Source: Saprolegnia diclina VS20 (lineage: Eukaryota; Oomycota; Saprolegniomycetes; Saprolegniales; Saprolegniaceae). Taken from it: 64,000 nucleotides of DNA. Below the pieces are notes generated by a model that did not search any database, was not told the DNA's origin, and worked only from the letters and a program-made list of their open reading frames with translations. The stretch spans positions 28,753-92,752 of the forward strand of contig NW_008246174.1 in assembly GCF_000281045.1 (NCBI RefSeq), given 5' to 3'. Shown in pieces: positions 47,946 through 59,942 of the stretch; position 1 is the first letter of the stretch, and each line of letters starts with the position of its first letter. A program made the position numbers and the translations under genes.

Positions 47946-49334
47946 TTACAGCTGGAGCGTGCGGTGGAAGACAGAGTACTTGCTCGCGCGCGTGTTGTCC
48001 TTGTTGTGCAAGTAGAGCCACGTCTCGATCGACTCGTCCGTCGCATTGCGGTTCCACTCGATGACGCGGCCCGTGCGCGGGTGGTTGCCCTTGTTGTACG
48101 CCGCGCCTATATAGTATCAATGTATCAGTACGAGCGATTTCAACTGTCTCTTCTACCGTAGCCGACGCCGCCGCCGTAGCACAAGTGGATCGAGTCGCGC
48201 TTGAAGCAAAAATCGTTGAGGTGGTTATGACCGCAGAACGTGGCCTTGACGTCGCCGTCTACAGCCAACGATTAACGCACGTTTGTAGATAGAGAGGCGT
48301 CGTACTCGCCACAAACGCGTCAAACAGGCCGTCGTTGTGGTCGTTGGACGCGACGTCTTCGCGCTTGGTACCCTGCGTCTCGTTGGTGGGCTTGAAGTCT
48401 TTGTACTCGGGCAGCGGGATGTGGAAGAAGCTCAATGCCGGCACGTTATCGCCCTTGTGGCTCACGCCGAGATCCTTGATGAGCTTGACCTGCGCCGGCG
48501 TCACGGACCCGTCGCGGTTGGTGTCGACAAAGTACAAGCGAATCGCGGCAGCGGCGCTGGCGTCTTGGATCGAGACTTCGTAGTTGCCGGCGCCACCAAT
48601 GTTGAAGGGACCGTACTTGGCGTACGAGTGCGGAAGCGACTCGATGTACGCCATCATCACTTTGCGGTTCGAAAAGAGGTGCTTGGTCGATGTGAGACAT
48701 GTGCGAAACAGGGGTAGGGTTCTACCGGAATCAAGCTTTCGTCGTGGTTGCCGAAGACCATGGCCCACGGCAAGCCGCGCTCATTGACGACCGAGGTTGC
48801 CGTGTCGATCGCCGCCAGCGACTGCTTCCAAGTCTACAGCAGTTGCCATGGGATCACTGGAGGATGGATGCTGTCATTACCTTTTGCACCCAGAGCGACT
48901 CGATTTGGTCGCCCGTGAACGCGACAAAATCGGGTTTGGTGTCGTCGACCATCTTGGTAAGCATTTCCGTCATGTACTTCTCAAAACAGAGCTAGCGACG
49001 GAATTAACAACAAAAATAGGACCACAATTCGTACCTGCTTCATGTCGTCGGGCTTGTTCATGCACGGAAAATAGTCCCAGTTGGTGTAATGCAAGTCGGG
49101 CACTTGGAGAATGCGGTACGTCTGGGCACCGCTGGCAGTCTTGCGCACCACGAGTGGCTGGCGCTTGATGAGTGCGTTGGCCGCCAGCTGCTCCTTCACG
49201 GCGTCGTCGATGACCTTGTTCACCGCTGGGAGCTCGAGTTTCTTGATGAGCGCGGCGACCTGGTTGGCGAGCGTGTTCATCCAGAACGCGTCCGAGACGG
49301 CGAGCGACAGCAGAAGGAGGCTCAGCACGCGCAT
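47946..49334 (-). CDS. Secreted metallophosphoesterase, PAP14/28/29-Dcr2 type, paralogue A
   Basis: Calcineurin-fold phosphatase of about 400 residues with an N-terminal signal peptide (MRVLSLLLLSLAVSDAFW), so secreted or lumenal. Metal-ligand motifs occur in the family order: ILQVPDLHYTNWDYFPC (D-x-H), FTGDQIESLW (G-D), MVFGNHDESL (G-N-H-D), FFHIPLPEYKDF (H) and FCGHDHLNDFCF (G-H-x-H). All ligands are intact, so it should be active on phosphate esters. It ends with an aromatic tail (VIEWNRNATDESIETWLYLH). Six or so exons with short introns. The start at the signal-peptide Met (49334) is preferred to the in-frame Met 15 bases upstream. First member, reading left to right, of a five-gene family in this window. 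Confidence 0.88.
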
Positions 49335-50666
49335 GTTGGTCGAGTGCAAGGCAAATTTGAAAATGAAGTTGCCTCCTGCACTGGCACTTCACTGGCCGAG
49401 ACAGAACCCAGCCGGCGTAGACAGGCAATGCGATGCCACCCAAATATGCGTGGATGCTCAAGAGAGTAGCCTTTGCCTCAGACGCAGCCAGATTCGCTCC
49501 CGTTGCGCATCACGTCACGGGTCGCAAATACTAGCTAGAGTCAGAAAAGTGTAGTTGCTGGGTTGTAAAACCAAGGGAATAATGCAACTCCCTTGAAAAA
49601 GCAGACCGTCTTTATTGGAAGCTCCTCTGGGTACGTGCGTCGGTTGTGAGGAATTCTTGCTCTTCGATCTCTACATACCTTTGCCGTACCCCGTGGTCAA
49701 AGAAAATACGCGTATTTTATAAAAGTCCTGCTTCTAGGAGCGTTGGGATACTGTCGTCACGCCTGGTTTGGGTGGCGGCCAACGTCGCATCGCACGATCG
49801 GAACTGCGAGAAGGCGCCGCGCATTTTCCTCGAGATGCGCACGCCGACAGAGTGGACTATAGTGACCACAGGTACGTATTTATGCGTCACGCGAGATTTG
49901 CCTAACTCGCGTTGGGATTTTCCAGTGTCATACGTGGCACAGTCTGCGCGTCTGGCTTGGACGTTGATCTGATTCGGGTACCAGCTGCTTGAAGGCGCCA
50001 GCTGGACCAGAAAGACGTCTTCAGGTTGCAGCTGGTGCGTGTGACGAGGCTCCAAGACGGCACTGGACCGAATCTGGAGGCGACGATGAATCTTGCAGCG
50101 TAAGTTCCATCCTCACGCAAGTCTAGTAATGCACTAGCACATGAACGAGACACTTCTCACAACAAACGAATCTTGCAGTGTGGTATCGCTTTTCATCAAC
50201 CATGATGACGATATGAGTTACTTCCAACGCGCCTGGCGTCGCTATTTGTACTCTTCACGAGTAAGGTCGGATTAGCCGTTCGCAATCAGCCGACTTCGCA
50301 TTGATCTCGCGGCAGCATCATCTCTAAAAGCTACTTGGTTGTGTGCGTAAACGCTCGGAGATTCGGTCTCTGAGGCGTCTGAGTTTTGGAGACTCAACTA
50401 CATACACGACTCTGGGGAAGATTCATTTCCGATCCTGGCTACAAGAAGAGAATCCTCGGCATAAGCCTTGCAGAAGTCCACCTTTGACGCCAAGCGGACG
50501 CCATCAGTGCCACTCCATTTTCGCACGTGCTGAAAACACGCAACTTTAACACCTAATTTGAGCAATACTCGCCCAGTACCATTTTCTTTGCGTGAGTGCC
50601 CAAGAGCACTGCTCGTCAATGTTCAACACTACATGTATGTATTTACTGTCATTCCGCGAGCTACAA
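49335..50666. other. Intergenic between phosphatases A and B, possible gene remnant
   Basis: About 1.3 kb. A minus-strand frame at 49717-50055 has a protein-like stretch (HTHQLQPEDVFLVQLAPSSS) but no family I recognise and no convincing splice partners. It may be a small unknown gene or a remnant. The rest shows no coding signal. Confidence 0.35.
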
Positions 50667-52020
50667 TTAGTTGGCAGCAGTCGAGTTGCGTTCAAACAGC
50701 TTGTACTGCTGGTACGTGTTGGCCGCTTGATGAAAGTACTGCCACGTTGATATGGTTTCGACGCCACCCGAGACCTTCCAGTCGATGACTCGAGCGCGGC
50801 GCGAGTAGCTGCCCTTGCCGTACGCCGCACCTACATCATGCCAAAATGAGCTCCGCAATCACAGAGCAAGCAGCCAACCGTAGCCCGCTGAACCGCCGTA
50901 GCAGAGGTGGAGGGGGCTCTTGTAAAAGCAGAAGTCGTTAAAGTGATCATGGCCACAGAATGACGCCTTGACATCGCCCATCTCGACCATCGTGTCGAAG
51001 AGGTGGCTGTTGGTCTTGGCCGCGCTCACGGGGTCGCCGCGGCCGCCCTGGCCCGTGCCGTTGAACGCCTTGTACTCTTCGATAGGAAAATGAAAAAACA
51101 TGAGTGCCGGCGCCTTCTCGCTCTTGTGGGCAGCGGCGAGCGACTTCATGTGCGTATTTTGCGCCTCGGTGACGGTACCGTCACGGCCCGTGTCCATGAA
51201 GTACATGCGCAGAGCCGTCGCGTTGGTCGTCGGCGACTGGACAGCGACTTCGTAGTTGCCAGCGCCGCCAATGTTGAACGGACCGTACTTGGCGTACGAG
51301 TTTTTGACCGTCTCGATGTACGCCATCATGATCTTCTTGTTGGCAAAGAGTTGCTAGACGAGATTTTGATATGAGAGTATCGCAAAAGGACTTGGTAGTA
51401 CCGGCGCCAAACTGTCGTCGTGGTTGCCAAAGACCATGGACCACGGGATCTTGCGCTTGTTGACCTCGGCCGAGTACGTGTCGATGGCCGCAAGCGAGTT
51501 CTTCCACGACTAGACGCACGCAAATGATTGACACGTTTGGACGGGAAGACTGCACCATGGGCCAAATCAACGACTCGATCTGGTCGCCAGAGAAGACGAC
51601 GTAGTCGGGCTTGACGTCGTCGAGCATCTTGGCCGTCATTTGCGTCATGTACTTTTCGACGCAAATCTAGCCGCACCAATAAGATCTCTTCGCGAACAAA
51701 AGGCGCAGTACCTTTTTCATCGAGTCAGGCTTGTGATCGCAAAGGTACAAGGCAAAGTTGGTGTAGTGCAAGTCCGGGATCTGCAGCACGCGGTAGCTTG
51801 CGCTCGACCCGTTTTCGTGCACCACGAGCAGCGGGCGCTGGATCGTAGCGCTCTGTGCGAGCGAGTCTTTGACGTACTTGTCAATGTGCTCGTTGACAGC
51901 CTTGATCTCGCCGGCTTTGAAGAGCTTCTCGATGAACGCAGTAAACTCTTGGATCGTGAGCCCCGTGGCCGAGTGGGCCGCAAGCGCCAGCACAGCAGCA
52001 ACCGAGAGAGCGCTCCGCAT
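50667..52020 (-). CDS. Secreted metallophosphoesterase, paralogue B
   Basis: Signal peptide MRSALSVAAVLALAAHSATG, then an N-terminal helical segment and the phosphatase core: QIPDLHYTNFALYLC, FSGDQIESLIWP, MVFGNHDDSL, FFHFPIEEYKAFN and FCGHDHFNDFCFY, all ligands present. The C-terminal two thirds are nearly identical to paralogue D at protein level and in long runs of nucleotides (50,950-51,280 against 57,750-58,060), while the first exon is clearly different (KLFKAGEIKAVNEHIDK against RLEAGDEDGVEVVIDEH). It ends WKVSGGVETISTWQYFHQA and ERNSTAAN. It starts 461 bases from, and divergent to, the docking-complex gene. Substrate unknown; extracellular phosphate scavenging is the usual role. Confidence 0.88.
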
Positions 52021-52481
52021 CTCGAGGTAAATCGAAGACTGAAGACCAAATGCCAAGGCGCTGGGTTCTGCAAACAGGCTCGAAAATGCTCGTGGGGAAT
52101 CTTAGCCCCTCAAACATCTGAATGCCAATAGGGCAGAATGGTCCAACAGTTGAGGTCTGCTTGGATAAATGGCTACTGCTTGAAGAAGATCAGCTCGCTT
52201 TGGCAGATTCAAGTCCAAGTGCGCTGCTTCCGTCAAAGGCGAGGTGGTACCCGATATCCAGCGCCGCAAACACTGGATAGTTGGATGGCGGATAGACAGG
52301 CGCAATGCTTTAAGCGACTCGTGCTGCACGCCGTGGGATCATTGAATCGAATAATACACTGCACAGTTCCTCTTCACTTCCCTGTCGTTGGTCGTACTTG
52401 CAGAAACAGTGTATTGCAAACAGAATATAGAGCGATGAAAACGGCATCGGTTTCACTGCTAAAACTAAACCTTCGGGCGCG
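52021..52481. promoter_or_regulatory. Divergent upstream region of phosphatase B and docking-complex gene
   Basis: No coding frame with a motif. Because both flanking genes start here, it must contain both promoters; I cannot name specific sites. Confidence 0.35.
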
Positions 52482-54707
52482 ATGAGCCAGCTCGCGCTGC
52501 GGGCGCAGAATGACTACATCTTCAACCTCCAAGTTCAGATGGACAAGTACGCGCGCCTCATTAGCTCTGTGAACGTTCGCATCAAGTCGCTCGAAGACGA
52601 GTACAAGACGGTGCAGCAAAAGGTCGCACAGCTTCGCCTCAAGCGGTACCGCGACTGTGTTTTCACAAGCTGCATCAATAATGAGATTGCAGAAACGAAG
52701 GCGACCAGCGCGGCGGAGGCATCAACGCTGTCAAGTCCATGATCATGTGCGAAAACCGAGAGGTTGGGAAGCTCGAGAACCGCCTCGCGGCCTGTCGAAC
52801 GCGGTAGCTCACTGCTTTTGCTTGCGTTTCGCATATCTGAGTTCTTATTGGCGCTAGTGAGAGCAAGCTCGTGGCGACCAACACGGAGCTCAAAAAGAAA
52901 ATTGATGCCCTCCGCGCCAATCGACTCTTTAGCCAAACCGTGTTCGAAAAGGTTTGATCCTCCTGCACTGAGTACGACTTAATAATACGTACTGTGATAG
53001 AACCAAAAACGACTTCGCGACATTCAGCGCCAAATGCAAGAGACGTTCAAGGTCTCGACGGCCATCATGGGCGAGCGTGACAAGGTACATGGAGCTCCCT
53101 ACTGCGATACGTATCGACGGCCGTAGGTCATCGCCCAAGCGCACTCGCTCGCAAGTGTCAACATGGAAGAGCAAGAAGCCTTTGACGATATTTACCAAAA
53201 CCTGGCTATGATCATCGCCCGCGAAAAAGAGTCGGCCGGTCCACTCCTTCTCGAATCCCCAATTTTGACTGAAAGTTGGTGGTTAGATTCGTTCCGGAAG
53301 GAGGCCCTCAAGTCCGAGACACTCGAGACACACGATGAAAACTACGTACGTGGCAACTACCGCATCGAAGAGGAGGCCGAAATGAAGCTCACACTGCACA
53401 AACTGGATGTGGCGGTGCGTTTTTAGCTGGAGGAGCCGCCGCATATTTATCTTTTGTGTACTAGCTTCGGGAAGACAAGACTGCGATTGAGGTCGTCAGT
53501 GAACGCCTCAAGCTGCACGAGTCGACGTTCAAGCAGATCATGGTACGTTGTATTGTCTCTACCTACCATTGTGCTACAATATGTGTGTAGAAGCACACGG
53601 GCTGCGACGACTACCACAAGTTGGTCGACATTTATACCAAAAAAGAAGAGGAAAATTTCGCTCTCTTTCGCTACGTGCAGGTATCGCTGCTCCATCAACA
53701 AAATTTGTGTGATTGAGGAATTTGAACTAGAATATCAACAATGAAAGCGAGCAGCTCGAAGAGCAAACCGCAGCGTTGCAGCGCGAGCAGCAGCGGTAAA
53801 TCACCGAAATCGGTGCCACTCGAGTGCTATGCCAATCATTTAGCTATGCGGACGAACTCAAGGAAGGCAGCGCCAACATGCGCAAGCGGCTCATCGACAG
53901 CTTGGAAGAAACCCGTCAAAAGTGGGTGAAAAATGATTTTTGCACTGTTTCTTCACCAATGTACAGAATTCTCAAGGAAAACGTCGAATACGAGCGTCTG
54001 CGCCAAAATGCCCAGCGCGAGTTTGGGCCGATCGCGCGCGCTGTCGACAAGCTCTACAACTCGCTTGGCTGCAACGAAATGGCGCCGGTAGTACACGGCT
54101 CAACCTCGTTAGGCGAATGACAAACGCTATTTCTATAGCCATCCGCCAACTCAGTCAACGCGGTCTCGGGCAAAAACGACGACCAGAATGCCATGGCGGT
54201 ACAGTGCAGGACAAAATCGACGAGTCCAATACCCTTGCCATCGACTAGATTCGCATGAGCTCGATGAACGACTTGTTGGCGGCCCACGGGATCACCGAAG
54301 GCAACATTCTCCAATTTCTTGCGGTACAAGGACCGAGCCAAATCTTTTTTCAAATTGCGTGCGATTAGATCATTGAACAACGGAGCAACGACTTGCTGGA
54401 GCAATTTACCCGCCGCCTGCAGCACAAGAACCCGCAAAACCTCGCCACGACGTCGCTCGGGGCGCACTTGCAGCCGAGCGACCCGAACCGCGCCAACGGC
54501 TTGCACCTCAATTTCAATCTCAACCAGGCGCCGCCGCACTTGATCGAGGGCAATTCCGAATTTGAGAACAACAGCGACGAGGACGACGGCCTCGTGCCCG
54601 TCTCTACCAGCGACCTACAACGCAAGGCCGCCAAGAGCCTCTCGGGCCAGATGCAGGTCAACACCAAGTTTTCGCCCGGCAAAAACAAAAACAAGAAGCG
54701 CAAATAG
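52482..54707 (+). CDS. ODAD1: Outer dynein arm docking complex coiled-coil subunit (CCDC63/CCDC114, ODA1 type)
   Basis: Spliced coiled-coil protein of about 570 residues. Family blocks in order: SSVNVRIKSLEDEY; SMIMCENREVGKLENRLAAC; then a segment with TNTELKKKIDALRANRLFSQ and FEKNQKRLRDIQRQM; GCDDYHKLVDIYTKKEEENF and ALFRYVQNINNESEQLEEQ; and a hydrophilic C-terminus with GNSEFENNSDEDDGLVPVS. These match ODA1/DC2 of Chlamydomonas and animal CCDC63/CCDC114, which anchor outer dynein arms on the doublet. Introns are 40-70 bases; the one between NEMAP and PSANSVNAVSGK is the longest I checked. It sits inside the phosphatase cluster, between paralogues B and C. Which of the two animal paralogues it corresponds to cannot be told. 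Confidence 0.85.
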
Positions 54708-55701
54708 CGCGTTCATAGCATGTTGCTAATACACTGCAGAATTCCTACGTGCCGTTGAGCCGTTGAGCTGCGCTTGGGGCAAAGGACACATGGGAGGGAC
54801 ATGCGCCGGAGCAAAAACACACGTACCGGTATCATACAGTAGCGCAACGCCCGACGTCTGATAACAGAATGCGCGACTCAGATGCGGGAACGATGCGGGA
54901 CACCCCCTTGTTTTTCACACTGCGTCAGATTCTGCACCAGAAATCGAGCATCGTCAATCTCCAATATCATATTCCTAGCAGTGCTAGAGAATCAGTCCAG
55001 GTTGAAGCGAGAACGGGACCCGAATCTTGCAAAGCAAAAAGCCGCGGTACTGTCTTGGGTCAGTGCAAAGCCAGGCCATTTCAAGCCCTTCCGCGACCAT
55101 GTGTCTCAAGACCTGATGGGTGGGACTCATATGGTCCTTGGTAGCAGACATCCCACCGTCAGCCTTGCGTCGGTCCTTTCCTCACATCTGGTCGAGTTGG
55201 CTCTGCATTTGACCAGTTCTGATAGACAAGATGCAGATATTGCGACACTTGGAAATGAGCCTCGGCTCTGGAAGGCGTAAAGGTACCGGTACATGGTGAA
55301 CGATGAGAGGCTATGGTGCTTGCTGCATTCCAGAAAGGCTGCCACTTTTTCTTATTGATTCTACTAATACCTTATTGATTCGACTAGTATCTTATTTGAT
55401 TCTAGTAGTATCTTATTGATTCCATCTTGTTGTTTTCATGAGCGATGGCGTATCGAGGCCGAGGTTGCCACGGGGTTGCCCGCTATAAAATAACTCGTTT
55501 CTATTGTCGCCACATCGTGTGCCTCGGAAGTCTTCGATCAGACTGCTTGGGTGCGCCTGGAGCAGCTACTTGTTGAGGAGAAGCGTTTGGCGTATGTGCA
55601 AACGAAGCGCTTGCATACGTAGACCCGTCCCACTGCGTATCTCGAGCAAGATTCATGCCGCGGAATCTCTCCAAATCGCCGCCCATTTTCTGTTTATAAG
55701 T
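54708..55701. other. Intergenic between docking-complex gene and phosphatase C
   Basis: About 1 kb. A 132-codon plus-strand frame at 54882-55280 includes a plausible stretch (WVSAKPGHFKPFRDHVSQD) but I recognise no family. A short tandem repeat lies at 55351-55430. The last 250 bases should hold the phosphatase C promoter. Confidence 0.4.
55351..55430. repeat. Four imperfect copies of a 20-21-base AT-rich unit
   Basis: Copies begin at 55351, 55371, 55391 and 55412, each starting CTTATTGATT or CTTATTTGATT followed by a variable CTAnTA segment. The fourth copy decays after the core. Confidence 0.75.
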
Positions 55702-57087
55702 ATGCGCATCCTCCTCGTACTGCTAGCGTTGGTGGTAGCCACCAGCGCGTTCGACTTTAATGTTCTCCAAGACAAGGTCCTCGCTCTCTTGCGCAAGGCC
55801 GAGCACGCGACGCTCGACCCGATCATCGACGCCGCTGTCAAAGACGCGCTAGCGGAGACTGCCAAGATCCAGCGACCGGCGCTGCTGGCCAAGCCCCATA
55901 GCGACGGCTCGCTGCGCTTTCGCATTCTTCAAATTCCCGATCTGCACTATACAAATCTCGCGCTCTATCCGTGCGACCACAAACCCGATACCATGCTAGG
56001 GGTAGGGACACTCGCATGTCACAATCATTGATGTGATTTGACTAGCTCTGCGTCGAGGCCTACATGACAACTATGGTCAGCAAGATGCTCGACGATGTCA
56101 AGCCCGACTTCGTCGTCTTCACGGGCGACCAACTGGAAGCGCTCCATTTTCCGCAGGTACGATGAAGCTGGGTGTTTCTAGTCTCAATGCCACCCACTGT
56201 GCAGACGTGGCTCGGGTCGCTCGCGGCCATCAACACGTACGCCGCCGAAGTCGAGAAGCGCAAGATTCCGTGGGCGATGGTATTTGGCAACCACGACGAA
56301 AACGTGGATCCGGTATCAAATTTCGCTCCTTGACATCCTGTTGCGATACTCCATTTGTAGTACCTCTTTGCCAACAAGCACGTCATGATGGCCTACATCG
56401 AGTCGCTGCCGCACTCGTACGCCAAGTTTGGACCGTATGGCATTGGCGGAGCCGGCAACTACGAGCTCCGTGTCGCCGCGGGTGGCGCGTCACTGCACTT
56501 GTATTTTCTTGACACGGGCAAGGACGGGACAGTCTCAGCTGGCCAAAAGGCGCTTCTGCGGTCGTTTGCAGCGTCTCATGCGCCCGAGAAAGCCCCTGCG
56601 CTGGCTTTTTATCACATTCCAGTGCAAGAGTACAACGACTTCAACGGCACTGGCCAAGGATCGAAAGGTGAAGCTGTCAGCTCCGGCGTCATGAACACGG
56701 GGCTCTTCGACACGATGGTTCAGAGTAGGATTCTACCATCACTGCACACATGCAGAGTGGCGCTGTGTAGTGGGCGACGTCAAGGCCTCGTTTTGCGGCC
56801 ATGATCACTTCAATGACTACTGCTTTCTTCGCGGGACGGTGCACCTCTGCTACGGCGGCGGTGTCGGCTATGGTGGGGCGCTTGACTAATTTTGTCGACT
56901 ATCGAAGCGCTTAGGAGCGGCGTACGCCAAGGGCGACCACCCGCGCACGGCTCGCGTGATCGAATGGAGCGTCTCGCCCAAGAACGAGTCGAATCACCAC
57001 TTGGCTCTACAAGCACAACACCAAAAACACCGACGACAAGTACTTGGTCTACCAGCGCGACGCCCGCACTGTTTAAGCCAGCCATAA
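55702..57087 (+). CDS. Secreted metallophosphoesterase, paralogue C, with a frame disruption near the C-terminus
   Basis: Signal peptide MRILLVLLALVVATSAFDF, then QIPDLHYTNLALYPC, FTGDQLEALHFPQ, MVFGNHDENVD, FYHIPVQEYNDFN and FCGHDHFNDYCF: a complete ligand set. In the last exon the frame is right up to SPKNES. An extra A near 56993 (GTCGAATCACC where paralogues suggest GTCGATCACC) then shifts it, so the literal reading ends at 57087 with an unrelated tail. The ancestral-looking tail (TTWLYKHNTKNTDDKYLVY) is still perfectly readable one frame over, to a stop at 57074-57076. The good preservation argues for a very recent mutation or a sequencing/assembly error. The catalytic core is unaffected either way. 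Confidence 0.85.
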
Positions 57088-57465
57088 CAGCACGTCACTT
57101 TGACATGATTTGATGTATCAGAGCGTCATGTGCTCGTGCAGTTGAAGGGACAAGGTTGTCTTTAGCACATTGCTACTACCGGCGTGGTGGTGGCTTTACC
57201 GAGCAAAAGCGCTAAAGTTGGAGCCAATCATTTACGTAGTTGCTGCGCTTTGCGGGACACACTGTACTCTACTTTCGATGGTGCCGGCGCCGTACTACAT
57301 GTACTGTTGTAGTATACCGTTGCTACAAAAGTATATTCTACTGGACTCGACTAAGGACTACCAAGTTGATGGATGGCACACTATAGTTTATATTGTGGTC
57401 CGTATTTAAAAAAAACGATGCATTTCATGATTAGAAAAGACTGGCGCGTGCGCGACGCAAAACGA
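57088..57465. other. Intergenic between convergent phosphatases C and D
   Basis: About 380 bases with relatively AT-rich sequence. No coding signal. Confidence 0.5.
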
Positions 57466-58808
57466 TTACTGAGGCGCGGTGCGCTGAAAGAGTCCGTACT
57501 GCTGGTACGAGTTGGTCGCTTCGTGGAAATACTGCCACGTCGAGATACTCTCGACGCCACCCGAGACCTTCCAGTCGATGACGCGCACGCGGCGCGAGTA
57601 GCTGCCCTTGCCGTATGCCGCGCCTAGCCATGGATCGATCGGTATGTCGAGCTGCGACTGTTCAACGTACCGTAGCCGGTTGCGCCGCCATAGCAGAGGT
57701 GGAGGGGGCTCTTGTAAAAGCAAAAGTCATTGTAGTGGTCGTGGCCGCAGAACGATGCCTTGACATCGCCCATCTCGACCATCGTGTCGAAGAGGTGGCT
57801 GTTGGTCTTGGCCGCGCTTACGGGGTCGCCGCGACCGCCCTGGCCCGTGCCGTTGAACGCCTTGTACTCTTCGATCGGGATGTGGAAGAACATGAGTGCC
57901 GGTGCCTTCTCGCTCTTGTGGGCAGCGGCGAGCGACTTCATGTGGGTCTTCTGACCCTCCGAGACCGTCCCGTCCTTGCCTGTATCCAAGAAGTACATGC
58001 GCAGAGCCGTCGCGTTGGTCGTCGGCGACTGGACGGCGACATCGTAGTTGCCGACACCACCAATGTCTGTTGGTCCATACTTGGCGTACGAGTATGGAAG
58101 CGACTCGATGTAGGCCATCATGACCTTTTTGTTGGAGAGCAGCGCCTAGGAATATACATCATTTAGGGTTCGGGTCTGTATAAAAGACAAAGAACCGGCG
58201 TGTAGCTCTCGTCGTGGTTGCCAAAAACCATGGCCCAAGGGATCTTGCGCGTATTCACGGCCGCCGAGTACGTGTCGATGGCTTTGAGTGCGTTGGTCGA
58301 CGACTAAAATAGTGAAAAATCATGCCAAAAGGATTTTGAACGTGGCGATACCATGGGCCAGATGAGCGACTCAATTTGGTCGCCGGTAAACACGACAAAG
58401 TCGGGCTTGACGCTGTCGAGCATCGTGTTCATCATTTCTGTCATGTGCTTTTCATAGCAGGCCTAGTCATATTCCAAAATAAATCATCAGGTTTGGTGCG
58501 AACCGGCACCGTACGCCCTTGTGCGAGTCGGGCTTTCCGTTGCAAATGTAGTAGTCGTAGTTGGTGTAGTGCATGTCGGGCACTTGGAGCACACGGTACG
58601 CGAGGTCCTTGCCGACTTGGCGAACGCTCAGCGGCGGGCGCGTGATCTTGGCCGACTCGAGAAGCGAGGCGCGCACGTGCTCATCGATCACGACCTCAAC
58701 GCCGTCCTCATCGCCGGCCTCAAGGCGGCTGTTGACGTCGTCCGCGAGCGAATCAATGTCAATGGCGGCGGCGATGGCCAGCGAGGACAACAGCAGTGCA
58801 AAGCGCAT
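57466..58808 (-). CDS. Secreted metallophosphoesterase, paralogue D
   Basis: Signal peptide MRFALLLSSLAIAAA, then an unusually acidic N-terminal segment (LEAGDEDGVEVVIDEHVRAS). Core motifs: QVPDMHYTNYDYYIC, FTGDQIESLIWP, MVFGNHDES, FFHIPIEEYKAFN and FCGHDHYNDFCFY, all ligands intact. From MMAYIES onward it is almost the same as paralogue B, including the C-terminal WKVSGGVESISTWQYFHEA, which A, C and E lack (they have a VIEW...TWLY tail). About 390 residues with short introns at positions shared by the family. Divergent from paralogue E, with 1.1 kb between the starts. Confidence 0.88.
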
Positions 58809-59942
58809 TATGGAGAATTTGAAAGTGAAAATGGAAGCACTAAGCTTCGTTTTGCCCGACTACATCTGATATACGGCTGCTTCAATGCCTCTGATTTGAG
58901 CAGCGAATCTCGCAGAAATACGCCATTGACGCCTTTATGTCTTGAATCTTCTTGCATTTCGTTTCGCATACTGTGCATACGCATACATCGTCTACTCGAC
59001 TAGACTAGTCGTTGGGTTGAAAATAGATTGAAATCAAACTCTTCTCAGTAGTGCACTGATTTTTGAGTCTTGAAGATTCAAAAATACAATGAACGACACT
59101 CGTCTTGATCATGTACCACCGAGAACGGTTCGAGACGCGTCGACTTTGGACATTCAGATTCAATTTTAAGGGTCCAGGCCCAACCTGCTGTTTGAAATGT
59201 CTGCAGGAAGCGTCTGGCGGGACGCAGCGTCGTCCAATAAAGAGTGGAACGAATACGCTAGGCTCGTCGCGCTGATTCAGTCACCCGTTTCGTGCGCCAC
59301 CCAATACTGTACAAACTTGTGAAAACAATTCTTCGACTTGGTGGGATTCGAGCTCTCGACACGCTCGATCCGACAGTTGCTTGCGACGGCGTGTATACGC
59401 AAGCCATTTGCCGTGCCGTGGTCTTCACGAGTGATCATCTCTTTGGGTGCTTCTACGCGTTGCGAGTCGTCCAATCACAGCAAAATACGAGCAGTGCCAT
59501 TTACTTAGGTGACGACTTGACGCTGCAGAGGCGGTGCGTCATATCAGAGCTCAATGAAATCTAGTGCAAGGAAAGACTGCCGTAGTATCCTGCACCCTAG
59601 TGCCCATGGCTCGTCGTGGCACCGCAACCGCAGAAAATGGTCGGCCGACACGATCCGGATGTCCCCAGATGGCACGGCAGAAACAGTGGACGCGCCGCAT
59701 GTTTTTCAGGATCGCGCTCCAGAGTGGGCGGTCGATGGCCCCACGGTGGTACGGGATGCTTGAATCAGGAAGGCGGTAATACCGGGCGACATCCACTGCC
59801 GTCCATCGTCACGGTTGACCCAACACAGCTCTTGCAGCCGCGCAGCTATTGCGAGCTCGTCATGCTTGTCTAATTCCATACGGTTTTGCGGACGAACCCA
59901 AAATACAGTGTCGATACACGTTCTCATTTTTCAATCGGACCC
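58809..59942. other. Divergent intergenic region between phosphatases D and E
   Basis: About 1.1 kb. Frames around 59292-59564 and 59551-59880 on both strands are open but show no motif, and their readings on opposite strands are equally good, so I do not call a gene. Promoters of both phosphatases must lie at its two ends. Confidence 0.4.

Noticed and set aside
54882-55280. 132-codon plus-strand frame between docking-complex gene and phosphatase C
   Set aside because: One stretch looks protein-like, but I recognise no family and the frame has no supporting neighbours or splice structure.
59335-59400. Possible antisense tRNA T-arm (TGGGATTCGAGCTC)
   Set aside because: Arms do not pair with the correct spacing and no acceptor stem could be found.
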